Shown in pieces: positions 34,701 through 49,700 of a stretch of DNA of 60,000 nucleotides (position 1 is its first letter; the number at the start of each line of letters is the position of its first letter). The translations under genes and the position numbers were made by a program. The stretch is from Antedon mediterranea. Its lineage: Eukaryota; Echinodermata; Crinoidea; Comatulida; Antedonidae. The DNA lies in NCBI RefSeq assembly GCF_964355755.1, contig NC_092675.1, positions 30,282,912 to 30,342,911 on the forward strand, given 5' to 3'. Below the pieces are notes generated by a model. It did not search any database. It had not been told where the DNA came from and saw only the letters and a program-made list of their open reading frames with translations.

Positions 34701-37700
34701 CCTTATCTTTACATCTAAATGTGTCTGTTTATAATTCAAGATTAAAGGTCAGATATGAAGTTCAAATTTCATAGTTTTTTCATACTCAAAATATAGTTTT
34801 TTTTGTATTCTATGCTGGAAATGTTATATCCAGTTTGTTCTTAGGTGGGACTACTCAATCTTGAGAATACAATATAGTCTGAAACCATTTCTCTAGACAA
34901 ACTTTTTCTAGATGACCTAAAGTCTGTTTATTTTTTTTACCTCAATTCCAAGTGATGGCTGAGGGCAGAAATAAGGTGGTGCCGGTAGATAGAAATCATC
35001 AGGTACCAAACGATCAAACTTAGCAACCATTTCTAGGCACTTTTTCATGAGTTGACAAAGAAGCCATGGAGTGACATCAAGCTTTGCTACGGTGGCAGCA
35101 GTCAGAATCTCTTTTATGCTTCTTGATAACTGCTCATGTAATGCTTTGTCGGATTCTGTCAAGGATGCTGAAGTAGTAACAAGAACATTAACTCTGGTTA
35201 ATTGAGGTTGCGAGACAAGTTTTTAACTTCTAGAAGGGATCCATGATAATAATGACTACCAATTACTATTTTATCTATGTTCACTTTAATATCTATTTTC
35301 AATTTTGTATATGTTCATTCATTATTATCTGAATAAATGTTATCTGAATCTGAATCTGAACTCTCGCCACATTGCTTGTATCCATAGGCAAGATACTTTA
35401 CTTACGTTTGCCTCTCTCCACCCAGGTGTATTAATGGGAACCCGGTTAGATCAAGACACAACTTAGCGCTGATTACTAGCTGCATTATGGGAGTATGTTT
35501 CCATATGGACACAACATTAGGCGCTATATTAATCCAGGATATTATTATTATTATTATAAAAGTTGCAGCTGTTTATTAGTTACCATGTTAAAAAATGTAC
35601 AATGTATATTTTAGACATAATAATAAAATAAAAATAAAAGAAAACCAACAAGAATTCTGTATTTTACTAAAAAGTGGGTTAGAGCAGGGATACTGTAAAG
35701 AAATGTTTTAGCTGTCTAAACCTCTGGTTTTTATTGATATGATGACTGTACCGGATTGCAATATGTTGCAATATAGAGAATTTATATAACATTATGATGA
35801 CACAAGTAAGAGTTAAATCAAAATACCTATAGACAAAGACTTCTTTACTGGCGTGAGCAGGAGCCTCATTGGAGACATTTTGAACTGTGTCTTGTGGTTG
35901 TTGGAAGCATTGTGCTGCTGCTGCTGTGGTGCTGTATACTGTGACTGATGGATGATATGCAAGAGGTTGTCCTTTACTATTGACAGTGGGTGAAGCTCTG
36001 CTAAAGGAGGCATGTTTTTGTTGCTAAAAAACAAGAAAAATTGTACATAAATGGTTACCCCTATTTTTCTACAGTTTGATCCTTAACATAAACCCAGTTA
36101 ATATATTATTTTATATATTCTTTACAGTGACAAGCGAGCATCATAAGTTATACTTTATAAAGCTCTGTCTACACTCAAATCTTATGTAACAAAAAAATGT
36201 GATGTGCCCATATATGGACATGATGATGTTATAACACTACCATTTTTGGGCATATCACTACCTTAGATGGGCACATCACATTTTTTTTGTCAAGCTAGTT
36301 TGAAATTGTAGACAGAACTTAATTAGAAGGGTAAATTTACCTAGGTTATCAGGTTAGCTTTAACGCCTGTAAGCATGTTCTCGTACCCTTGAAAGAGAAA
36401 CATGGTCTACATGGGATAACCGCAAGGGTTAATAACACTCATTTCAGAAACTGAAATTAGTGTTCCATTTAGGTCACAATATTAATTTTGTAATGTATTA
36501 TTAATTTGGTAATAAATATAAGATAAGATAAGATAAGATAAGTCTTTATTGTCATGAACACAACCAGGCGAACATGAAATTGGTTTTCCTTTAATGCTTA
36601 AAAACACATACAATATATAAAACATTAAAAATATCAATACAATACATTAAAACTATATACAGTAGTAAACAAACTAGCTTTGAAATGTTGAGTCGGAAAC
36701 ATGAATAGAGTTGTGGACAAATAATTTCCGACATTGAGTGGTATTGCACATTAAAGGACGAATTCTACCTCATACATACATTGTTTTGTATTGAAATAAT
36801 TTATTTTTTCCACCATGATTGAAATCAATCAATGTATTGGAAAAAGAATGTACATCACACAATGAGAGATGTATATTCAATTGAGTACGCTGCAAATATT
36901 GCACTGTAAAGCATGGTGTGGGTGGCTTGATTGGTGCAGTTGTAATATTTATCATCAATTAAACAAGAACACTCTAGGGACTATATTTGATTCCCTAAGG
37001 AACCCCCAGTGAAGTCTCCAAGGTTATTGCAAGATTTGTACAGTGTTATATACAAAGCAGATGAACAGGTCTTTAGCCAGGCCTACTGTAGCAGAAATTA
37101 GGAAAGGAAGCCTGTAACAGGTGGAGAGTCTATGAGATGGCTTAAACGGAACTTAAACCAATGAATGGCCTACAACTCTCTCTGTAAATAATTAAATATC
37201 AGGCTATTTAAGTGACAACTCAGCACCCCTCACTGCAATATATATTTTAATACCATGCCGTGCATGCATATACTTAACATAGCATTATATAGTTAAATAT
37301 TAAAATATCAAATGTACATCCGGTTATTATAAAGCTTTACTACAGTCTATCAGGAACTGAATCATAAAATGGCAAAACTGAACAATTATCGGAAGATACT
37401 GAAGAATTTTAAAAACATTAAATTATATTTATTATTGTTTTTAATTCATAAGCATCCAACAAACATGCCAATTACAGGATGGATAAACTATTTTATAGTT
37501 TATTGTGCTTATGAGGAACTAAGTTTTATTTGAGGCTTAGGGAGTGGAGTTAAAAGAGTCCTGAGTTATAATCCTGGCACTAGGTCCCTGGACCTTGGCA
37601 TTGGAAGGCAAGCAAGTTAACCACCAAGCTACAGCTCACACTACATTGTATATTATCACTTACATATTGATATGGAATAAATAATTGTAAAAACTTTGTC

Positions 37701-40700
37701 TTATTTGAATTAGGCAAGATGTTACTCTCCGTGTAGTATTACACTCACTAAATCGAAAATTAAAACAAGGTTCGTATCCCAGTGTGCTCAGTATGGGCTG
37801 GGAGAAGTCTTGTAGACGTTACACTTTATAAAAAGAATATACAGTCAACTCTCCCAATACCGGACACCTTTGGGCCGGCCAAATAAGTCTGGTTTTCCGG
37901 AAAGTCTGGTATTCGGAATGTGTTTTTAATGGTAAATATAAATTTGGGACCTTTTGGTCCTCAAAAAAAGTCTGGTATTGGGAGAGTTTCTGGTTTTCAG
38001 AGAGTCCGGTATTGGGAGAGTTGACTGTATAACTAAAAAAAATTACCTTTGTTTTGGTAGAGCCTCATAATGTTCTTTAGCAATAACAGCTAGAACCAAA
38101 CTACTCTTCCAGTCTCCAAGTTGTTTAGCAAACCAAGTAGCCTCTAAGTGAAGACCACAGACCAGAAGTAGTTCCAATGTCAAATTAACTGTCAAAATGT
38201 CAGACAAATCTGACTTCCTTATGGCACTAGAGATCTGCTCATGGTACACTGCTATCACCCTTCTACCTGCAAAACATGACCATCAAGCATCCAGAAATTA
38301 GTAAAAATTTGTAATTATGATGCTAATTTTTTTGAAAAATATGAATATTTTGAGTATGACAGATAGTAGTGTAAATTTATTTTGGTTTATTTATATTAAA
38401 TAATTCAAATGTCTGGAAGAAATATTTGGTGTCAGAGGAAAGCACATAAAATATGCTTTCCATTTCTACCAAACTTGTATTGAAAATCTTTAATTATGTG
38501 AGGATAATTTTTGGAAAATGTGCATATTAATTTTAGACAAAAATGAGTATAATTTAGTGTAAATTTATTTTGGTTTAAATAATGTTAGCGTTGTAATGAA
38601 ATATTTGGTATAAAAATAAAAGCCCATAAAATATGCTATCCATTGCTACCCAATATGTATTGAAAATCTTTAATTATGACACTAACTTTTTTGAAAATAA
38701 CTAAAATGAATATACAGTAAAGTAGTGTAAATTTATTTTGGTTTAATTATGCTATATAATTCTAGAGTTTATTAAAATATGCATATTTTTCTATATAAAA
38801 GTGATTCATTTTCAATACATATTAGATAATCTGTATGTACAAGATAGCATATTTTATGGGGTTTGATACCAAATAGAAAAACTAGAATTCAATTTATAAT
38901 AAACCAAAATATATTTACACTAACTGTATACAATATACTCAATTGTCGTATTCGATTTAGACTTTCACCGTTGAGTACAGTTTTTCCGTTGAGTACTTCT
39001 TTAACGGAGTATTTTGAGCGTGGAGATTGTTCTTAACGAAACAGCTTTCGTTGTCAACGTTTTCTATTCGAATGACTTTCTGTTGAGCACAAATTTACAA
39101 TTCGAATACAAAAAGTACTCAACGAATCTTTACGTTGACAACAAAAGTTCCCAATTGAATACGACAATTGCTGTCAATTTTAGTTAATAAAATATAACAA
39201 TAGCTTTATAATTAAGGGCTTTCAATACAAGCAATTGGATAGCATATTTGATTGGCTTTCATTTGATATGTCACATCAAAATATTGATTTCATATACAAA
39301 ATAAACCAAAATAAGGACCTGGCAACTCTATTTTAAAAAATGTTTTTACAGATCAGCACCAGGAGGAAGAGTCAGCCAGGAAGGTGGGGGTAGTGTTAGT
39401 TCCGCATGTACACAGCATCCAGCCTACGCCTCTAACTGCGATTGTAAACCTGAATTTGCTCACAAAATCGCTTATCAAAACAATAAAAACAAAAAAGGCC
39501 TATATACACTAATCCTTCACAATTTAACTTTTGTTGTAAAGTGGATTGCCTGATCAAAATGAGTTCATAATAACATACGTTCTAGTCTGACGACACCAGT
39601 CTTTTTGTAGTGTGCCATTTGTATTTATAAAGAAGTATTTAGAGTTGTGAAAAAAGTTAAGTGGATGGCGCCAGGCATTACAAAACATTCATATCCAATG
39701 ATAAAAGGAAGGTAGGCCTTTTGTGCTCCAATTCAATCATCAATAATTCGTATTCGTTCATAAGTTATTACATTTTTCACAAAATTAGCATCATAATTAC
39801 AGATTTTTTTAATACAAGTTAGGTGACAATGGATAGAATATTTTATGGGCTTTCATTTGATACCAAATAGTTCTTCCAACTCAAATCATTTAATATTATA
39901 TAAATAAACAACAATTACGCTACAAAATATTCATTTTTTGTATAAAAGTAATCAAATTATGCACATTTTCCAAAAATTAGCTTATTTTTATACATAACAT
40001 AATTGAACATTTTCAATACAAGTTGGGTAGCAGTGGGTGGCATATTGTATATGCTTTCATTTGATACCATACAGTTTGTCCATTGACATTTTAAAGAATA
40101 ATGTGTTTTTTGTTCATTTTTATTTCAAAGGTCAGTAAAAGCAGTTGCGGTCATTCTTTCGCTAGTTGTTGTTGTATATTCTGAACAATTTGACACCAAA
40201 AACAAATCTGTACAAGTGGTTTTGAGATATAAGAACCACACATTTTTAACCTTTGACCTCGATTTTGGGCATATTCACCCCGTATAGCGAATTTGGCACA
40301 TATCCCTTGTTGTTCGTTGGGTCAAATTATCCTATAACAGTTGAGATATTCTCTCCTAAATTAAATGCATACAAATCTGACACAGGTCCTAGACTAGTAA
40401 TATAAAGATATTGTTTGGAAGGAAAATTAAAAATAGTTTATTGGAATGCATGCCATTGAATGTTGATTGTTTGCTGATAAAACAGATATTTTGAATTGAT
40501 TGAAATGTATGCATTTTGTAAATTTATGTAGGCAATATTGTCATGGTATCTTTTGTTACACACGATAGTGATATTGAATTGCTCAATTATGAGCTTGTTC
40601 ATAAACAGTTTAGATCAATGTCTGTTAATATCATTGAATTGTAATGCACATTCAAGAAAAAACATATAACCCAAATAAATATAATTTTATATTGGACGTT

Positions 40701-43700
40701 CATGTCATGCTCTAATAGACTTCTAATTTAGCTAGTTAGTCTATAGGCCTTTGTCGTATCATGGGTTCCATTGGAAAGACAGCTTACTTCTACATAATAC
40801 TATGCCTATTTTGGAGTTTTGTTGCTAAAACACAGTTTTACCCACAACAGAAATTGCAATTACTTTTTGGAACTGAAAACGTTGAGCTAAATTGCAATGT
40901 TGAGAAAGAAGGCTATGATATTGTTTGGTATTATGGGGACCATATGCAAAATGCAGAGACTGAAATCAGTTTAAACAAAAATATTATGGAAAAATTCAGC
41001 AGTTTATACAAGCTTGAATATTATGACCAGACATGCAATTATCGTCTGGTTATAAAAAAAGTTAGACAATTTGATGCAGGCATATACATTTGCAAACAGA
41101 TTCAGAAAACTGGAAGAACAGAATCAGATGCTTCATCTGATTTGGTGACAATATATATCGAAGTATATGAATTGCCCGATGATCCAAAGATACTATGCAA
41201 TATTGATGAACCTGTTTTAGTAGAAGGCAAAACAGTCACGCTAAACTACACAGCCCATATTGGTGACATTCCAAACCCGAGGGTTGAAATATGGATATCG
41301 AGTGTCACAGGAGATCATGTAATGAACATATACAACCTTCATGACGTGACTACTGTTACTTCAAAGGTAACACGCAACATGAACAAGTGTCGCTTTGGAG
41401 TAGGCCTATCACACCACCTTCTTCAAGATAAGTTGACTTGTGAAACTCCACCACTCACTGTACATTATAAACCACAGTTTCAGTTTATGCTCAATGGAAT
41501 AGAATATAATATTGGGGATCATTTAAAAATACAGTTAAATGTGATGTCTAACCCACTTCTTATGTTAAACGATGTGTCCGTAACCTGTTGGCGTAACAGC
41601 AAATCAGTAATAAGCACAATCTGCAGTGAAGCTGTATTGATTCCCATGGAAAGTCAAGGGATTTATATCTTTTCATATAAACAAGAACTGACAGACTATG
41701 ACAATGGTATAATGATTCAGTTTGAAGCTAACAATTCTGTTGGTAAAGATACCCATACCATTGAATTACAATGCCTTGATATGCCTACGCCAAATGACAA
41801 AAATAAAAATAATATTACTATAGCAATTGTGATTGGATCGATTATTCTGGCTGTCATCTTATGTGTGTCTGTTGTTGAGGTGTTTAAATTTTTGCGGATA
41901 TAGTGAAATATTTTACAAGGGTGAATTTACTGCTTTAAAGTAATGGTTTTAACTTCATTTTGGTATTTATTTGTTGTAATTATTTGTAAATTTTGTGTAT
42001 ACCCATTTGTACTGTAGGCTTAGTAGTTTTACTTAATAATATTAACAATTATAATGTTAACACAGCCTTGTAGAATAGCACCAAATAATGGTGAAACAAG
42101 CTATCATGTTTAAAGAAAGTTATAATATAATAATGCAATGACGACGATGATAATAATAATAAATAACTGTAAATTTAAATACAAAATAAATTTATATGTG
42201 ACATTTCAAAGAGTAATTATTTTATTATTATTAAGTAGGAGTAAAAACAGTAAGACATTTATCAATGGTGTTTTTCATGCAATTAATGAAGTTTTAAAGT
42301 TAAAAAATCTGAAGACAATAGTATAGTTACGGAATTCATGTGTCTCTTTGCCTCACTATTGTTTACCACTAATTCGTTGTATTCAACTGTGTCATCATAT
42401 TAAGCATATATCCCCTTCTCACCTAATGTGTGTCAACTATTTTTCGAAATAGGAAAAATGCACAAAACAAACTACGGTTTTCTATGTTGTCACTTGACAG
42501 CAGTTCGGCTAAACTCCAAGAAACGCCTAACATTAGTGATCATGATGCTAATCGAGAAGTAGTTGTTGATGAACTGCTTTGTTTCATTGTACATAACATG
42601 GTCGTGAGTTATCAGTTAAAGCCTCAAGTTCTGATGTGCCCAAATATGGAAGTGACATCTTGTCCAAATTTTTTTACATAAAGTTTGATAGTGCAGACAA
42701 GGCTTTATAAACAGAAAACTAATGATCACATTAAAAATGAATTGAGTGGTGTAAAATAATTGAAAACTTCCAAAAGATATACCCCTATTTTGATCACATC
42801 CTTTAGGAAATAAGAAAATAACTATTATAAATCCACGCATTGTTTGAAAGGTAATTCAAAATAGTTTATAGATATGAATTACATTAAATTTTGCAATAAT
42901 TTTGCTACACAATAAAACGGATATTTTGAATGGAAAGATGTCAATGTCTTGATTGATACAAACAGTTGTCATCTCTGGTTATCTTCAACAATCCAAATTT
43001 ATTATTATTATTGCAACCGGTGATAATTTTAGAATTGGCAAACATACAAACAGTTTCAAGGAGAAGCTACGTTAAATTGTTTATCAAGTTATATTCAGAT
43101 GAAAATTACATGAAGGCAAATATATTCCTTCTTTAACAAGTTGAATATTTATAAATAATTTGTATACATGTTGGAAGTCATAATCAAATTATGATTTAAT
43201 GGCTTTCAGTGCGTATAAATAAATACATACTTTAGCAATTTACTTTATCAATACATTTTACTAAAGAGTGAAAAGTAATGTAATGTTTTGGAAATCTTGA
43301 AAAAATGTTCTTGTTCCTTTTATTAACAAAGAAATATACTGTATGATGTGGCGCAAACACTAGTTTGTATCCACACACTATGTAAATGTAAATGGGGATA
43401 ACCTGTGACTTGCAGCCTACTGGGATGAATTGCACACAAGTTTGGACAATACCACAACTTTCTACTCCCCTAAGGGTCCATTCTTGTCGTGTGCTGCCAC
43501 CAAATGGCGCACAAATAATAATGTGCCAAGGAAATTCAGTGAAAAAAATCATTAAATTTTATTTTCTCAGAGAAAATTGCAAAAAATAAGGTTAAAAAGT
43601 GATTGACATAATATTTAAAACAATGAACGAGATATATGGACATGATGATGTCATAACACTACCATATTTGAGCATATCATTACCTCATTTTTTTTGTTAA

Positions 43701-46700
43701 GCTAGATTGACGGTGAGGTTTATCCACGCAAATTAATATATGAAGATCAGATAGCTATGGCTACATGATTGTTATTATATTTAGAGGTAATTTTCCTACT
43801 TTTTTGTACTAAACACACAATGGCTAGCATGCTGCTTCCTTTTCTGGAGCCATTATGCGTCTTACTCACATCGCCACAAGGCATCTAGGCCAGCACTCCC
43901 AGCCTGGCATCAGCGGGCAACCATAACGCATCATTACTTATGATTAGGTTATTCATAATATTGATTGATATAATTACTGGTTTCCTTTTCAATTTCATAT
44001 ATTACGCAAAAGTTATGTTAGTGACTTGTATTTTGCCTCAGTAATCAAATTTACCCATGTTGATATAATGTCTAATCAACATTTTAAAAGCTATACATAT
44101 TTATATCTTAAATCCATAGGCAAAATACTGAAAAAATGACAATGCTGTGGGTATCAGTGGCTGGATCTCAATGGAGATACAACAAAAAAAGCAAAAACGA
44201 ACGATAAAGTAGAAACAGACAGAAAAGTATAAAATATTAAAATATACACATTCTTCTGTCAATTTTTTTATGACATTTTTCCATTCGATGAAACTTACTT
44301 ACTTTTATGATGAGGTAGTGAAAATACCTGTAATGTCTAAACCCAATCTTGGAAGTGAGTGTGAATACCAGGCCTACCCAGGCTGTGTACAAATGTATAC
44401 GTACCTGTAATGTCTTCAACTAAACCCAATCTTGGAAACGGTTGAGGATTGTAAGGAGAGTACACATACAAAGTTTGATTGCAGAAGTACATAGCCATAA
44501 AACGTGCAAAATTTGACACTGCGATCTTAGCTGCTGGTTCTAGGACACAGGGTAAGACAGGTGGACTAGTGGAGTCATCAACCTGACAAGAAAACAATAT
44601 AAATAAATTAAACAAGACTAAACTTTAAAATGTGTAACAAACAAAACATACCAACTATTACATTTACAACAAATTGAAACTTATATTAAACAAGGCCAAC
44701 AGCCATTAAGTCGCGTGCTACAATGCATAGTGATACCGGACCGACAGACAGACCGACAGACAGACAGACAGAGAGACCGACCGACCGACATAGTGAACTA
44801 TACTGACCGAAATTACTGAACATGTTTAAAAATGTTGAAATGTTTAAAAACATTTATTTTTTTTTAATTTACACGTGCGTAGCCTGTCACTTTCGACGTG
44901 CTCGTATAACGTAATTTCGAGTTGAAAAGTAAGTCAAGAAAACAGAAATCGGGCAAAAAGAGTGCGCAATAACATTTAACGCGCAATGCGCTCGCAAAAA
45001 TATGCGCACTCATGGCAATTTTGTAAACGCTTAAAATTGCCTGAAATGTACTCTTATTTCATCGAAAATAAATTTTGAAAATGTTAAGCGCGCGTACGCA
45101 TGCGTTACATGCGCTACGCACGTAATTGTATTGCCATATGATGATTTATGCCCTGAAATTTATGAGTACCAAATTTTATTTAATTGTGATTCATGGTTGT
45201 GAAGATATGATTACAAACGTGATTTCGTTAAATCGTGCGTAGACCGCGTAATTTTTTATTGCGCACCGTGAAAACATAACCACATTGATTCCTGGCCATA
45301 AGGAATATACTCTGAAAAATTGACCTAGCTAGATTAAACTGATATCAAGATAAGGTCAGAAAGCGATAAAACGCATAGTGATACCGGACCGACAGACAGA
45401 CAGACCGACAGACAGACCGACAGACCGACAGACAGACCGACCGACCGACATAGTGAACTATAGAGTTGCTTCCACGCGACTAAAAAGTAAGAAAATGCAT
45501 TCACAAGAATCCATTACACTTTTTTGTGTATTGTTTGGTGCATTATTAAAGCATAACTAAAGAATAATCACGATATTGTTCATTTGTTTAGCCTTTTTTA
45601 AACATCTTAATGTCATAATATAGTCAAATTTATTTGTATGCAAAATGCATAGCTATGTGTTTTGTGGGTCCTGGGGCCATACCACAAAGTTTCAGTCTCT
45701 CACTGTGCACATTTCAAAAAATTAAAAGTGCATCTCTTGCACCTCACATGGCCTACCACACCCACACAGTCATTCTGTCTTTGTCGTAAATTTTTAGCAT
45801 GAAGTCTTACAAAGTTATGTGTTATAACATTGTACGTTACATGACATTGCTGTTTGCAAGCTATATGACCTAACTATAGAAATCACAAGTGTAAATTGTC
45901 ATTAAGATTATTATGACAATTATAGTATAAGAACAAAGAATTTGCATTGGTCACATGTCTATAATTAACACAGTATATAGGTCAGTAAAAAGCAACAGGT
46001 GCAGTGCTGTAGAGAGAACTTAATGACAGAGCTGGTGCAATTGAAAGTGTTGATTATAATAAGTCTTTATTCAAGAGGGAATAATGTAGAAATTTAAGCT
46101 TATATTATTCATCATTTATTTTCTTAAGCTCCGTCTACACTATCAAACTTGTGACAAAAAAATGTGATGTGTCCATGGACACGATGATGTCATATCACTA
46201 CCATATTTTGGGGATATCACTACCATATTTATGCACATCACACAAAAAAGTTTGCTAGTGTAGACAGAGCTTAAGATAGTCAGATACTGTAGAACCATCC
46301 TTTGGGATACCTCTATTCAGGGGACAGGTTCTGTGAAATCAAGCAGACTTTTGTTTTAACACTACGAACAACCTCTATTCAAGGACCATCCATTTTAAGG
46401 GAACACTTAGGTATTCCCTTTATACCTTTTCTACTGTATCTTAATTACAATATTAGAATGATTATCATGTAACACTAATGTTTTATTTAAGTAATTGAAG
46501 TATTCATTATTAAACAGAAAATTAAATTGAACAATCGTGAAACAGACAATCACAAGGGGGTATACAACAGGAAAAACTCTGCAAAAAAAATGTCAACAAA
46601 GTTTAAATTTAAAGCTATAATCCAGAGGTTGTTATGAATGTCAAATTTTAATAATGATTATAATCATAATAATAAATTGATAATTAAACAAAGGAAATAA

Positions 46701-49700
46701 CAATAACTAGGGTTAATTAAGATGGATTAAACACTTCAAATTCTGCTCCCATTTGTCTGTAGTTGGGAATATTTTTCTTGCACATTGGAGAGAAAATATT
46801 TGTTAAATTCTGTGAAAACATAATTTATACATTTTCACCAATTTTATTTTCACACATTTAAAGTATTCTTGAGAGTTTCTGTTTAAATGACATTTAAAAC
46901 TAAAGAAACTATTGATGTAAATTACACTTAAGTCGGAAATTAAAAGGTAAGTCTAAATGATAATGATACAGTATGGAAATGTCATGTGTTATCATTTATG
47001 ATAATTATAAAATAAATGCTTATATGGACACATAATTAACATTTAAAATAAGTGATTTGATTATGAAAAACAAATATCAGTAATGAACAAGTTCCTCACA
47101 TTAAAATTCTCAATTTCCACATTGCTATTTTTTCCAAAATTTGAACAGAAAAATTATTTAATCAGGAAGTTTGCCTAATGGCTTTCGAGGAGGAAGAGAC
47201 ACGAAGGTAACCGCCCCAAGGTAACAAGGCATCACAACTAAATATATAACTGTAATGAACTGAAAGAATTAAAGTTAAAAATTATCACAGTATGGCAGTA
47301 ACTACTGTAGTTGCTGATTAAACTAGGGGGTACAGTCTAAGGCTTTTGAATCATGATGTCTAAAACATTAAACTAGGAGGTACAGTCTAAGATTTTGAAT
47401 CATGATGTTTAAAACATTAAACTTGGGGGTAGAGTCCAAGATTTTGAATCATGATGTTTAAAAAACTAGGGGTACAGTCATTTTTTCCATTGAGCTGGTT
47501 TGGCTTGTTTATTGAAATCATAATATATGAAGTGTTTTGTTTATTTTTTTGTTTTGTTTTAAATGTCTAACAAGAGGTTCACAGTTTAATTTGTAATAAA
47601 AATATTATTTAAACAAATAAATTGATGTGAAATTTTGAAATGATGAGCAATCTATTTTTATAATTAGATTGTAATTTCCCAAACATTACATCATGTTCAG
47701 TAATCATAGCATCATATTATGCCTGTTTGTTTCATAAATATTCCGTGCATGTTTCATGATTAATATTCTGTTTCATTAATATTCTTGGTTTTTTTATAAT
47801 TTATTTTAAATTAAACAAATGAATCCAAAACAAGATTTACCAGACCTACATTCATTTGCAGAACATAGCAGAATCATTAAGAATATGTATGCAACCATTC
47901 ATCCTACTAATGTCTAATAATCTCAGCAGCAACCAGTTCAAATTATTATTATGTTTCAATTATGTAAAAGATAATGTCACCTTATAAGCCTCGATCACAC
48001 TGGATTTAATTTGGTTAAAAATTAAAAAAGCTGGCTACAATTCCCCCACAGTTAGATTAACCAAGCTCAAGAGTTACTGTAGTCTTACTGACCAATTTTG
48101 CCCATTAGAACTGTTACTAAAAGTCCAATACCACTTGAATAAACTCCTCCACGGTTGAATATTGGTTATACACTGAATGGTAAAACTAAAAGTACCAATG
48201 ACCTTGGGTAAAGTTGTCACAATTTAAGTGCATCGTGTGAACAAGGCTTTAGACATGAACTTACCCGTTTACCTCCCATTAAAGTAAACAAGAATGAAAC
48301 ATGGGCTCTTGTTAGTTTGGGCACGGTTGCATCTACAGAATTCTCATCTAGGCTGTAGCATTCTATCAATGAATCTATCATCTCTATAGCAGAAACTAGG
48401 TCTAGGTTTAAGATGTGTGTGTAGAGGATGGCTAACAGAGAGTCTGAGGCTACAGAATGTCGTGATGTGTTTGTAGCAGGCTGTCTGTCAGGTAGTGTGA
48501 AGGCTTGTGTTCGGATGTAAGATGTGTGCCAAAGATCAATGGCATTTGATGCTTTTGCAAACAAAAGTGATTCACAACCTGCAAAATATCAACACAAATA
48601 TTTGTCAATAACAATATATAAAGTATGTTCACACAAACAAATTCATTTTCTATATTAAATTATGTTTAAATTATGTTTATGTTTACTTTAGCAGGTTGGT
48701 GAGGAAGGTTTATCACAAATAGCTTGATTCTGCAAGGAACGTCATTGCACAATGCGAAGGGTCTGGGGCAAACGTCACAACGTGTACATACAAACAAATA
48801 TCATGTATGTACAGGGCCAAGATATTTGCTCCCAAATCCTTCCCAGCATGTGTCGCGCACGCTATTTGTGATAAACCTTATTGATGTGTAGTGATTAGTG
48901 TCTCACAGTCAAAGAAAAGAGAAGGTACAGGAGATTAAGAGGATTGAAAGGAATAACATCCCTCACCATTGATGAGTATAGCACCAAGTTTGTAAAACCA
49001 GAGAATAGTGAAATTGTATTTTCAATCTTCCTTGATATAAAACTGTAAATAAGTTATGTAATATTAATTTCCTCCTCAAAGACAGAAGTAACAATGAAAT
49101 GTACAATACTGACAACTGAACAACAATGTGATTGATTAATACTGCTATTTTAAGAAAGGAAAACTGAATACTATTTAAAAATATAGTTTTCCAGTAGGAA
49201 TTTTAAACAGGTGAATGCATCTTACAAACGAGGCAAGTTAAATATAGAATGACTGGGTTTGTCAGGTGAGGTGGTTATTATGACAAACTTTGAATGAAAA
49301 CACAATGCACACATGTTTAGAATATTTTACAGTTATTCATATCTCAGTGTTTCAATTTGCTGCATTGCTAAATTTAAGAAACAATGTTTTTTGTTTGTTT
49401 TTAAAACATGTATCCAACAGCAAACACATGTCTCACCAATTGCATGATGGGAAACAAGTCTATACTTGTATGAGAAAGTGGTACATGGCATGACAAAAAT
49501 CCTGGTACAGTGAGACCAAGTCAGGATTTGACCCAATGACCCTGGAATTTGGAACCAATGACCATTTATTCTATCTCTAAATTAATTTTTTTTTTCTTGG
49601 AACTAAACTATTCTATCCATTGCAGTTAATTTTTTTTTAAAGAAAAAGAATCCCTTTGTGAGCGACAAAAAAAAGCTTATGATGTCTGACTGAAAGTTGC

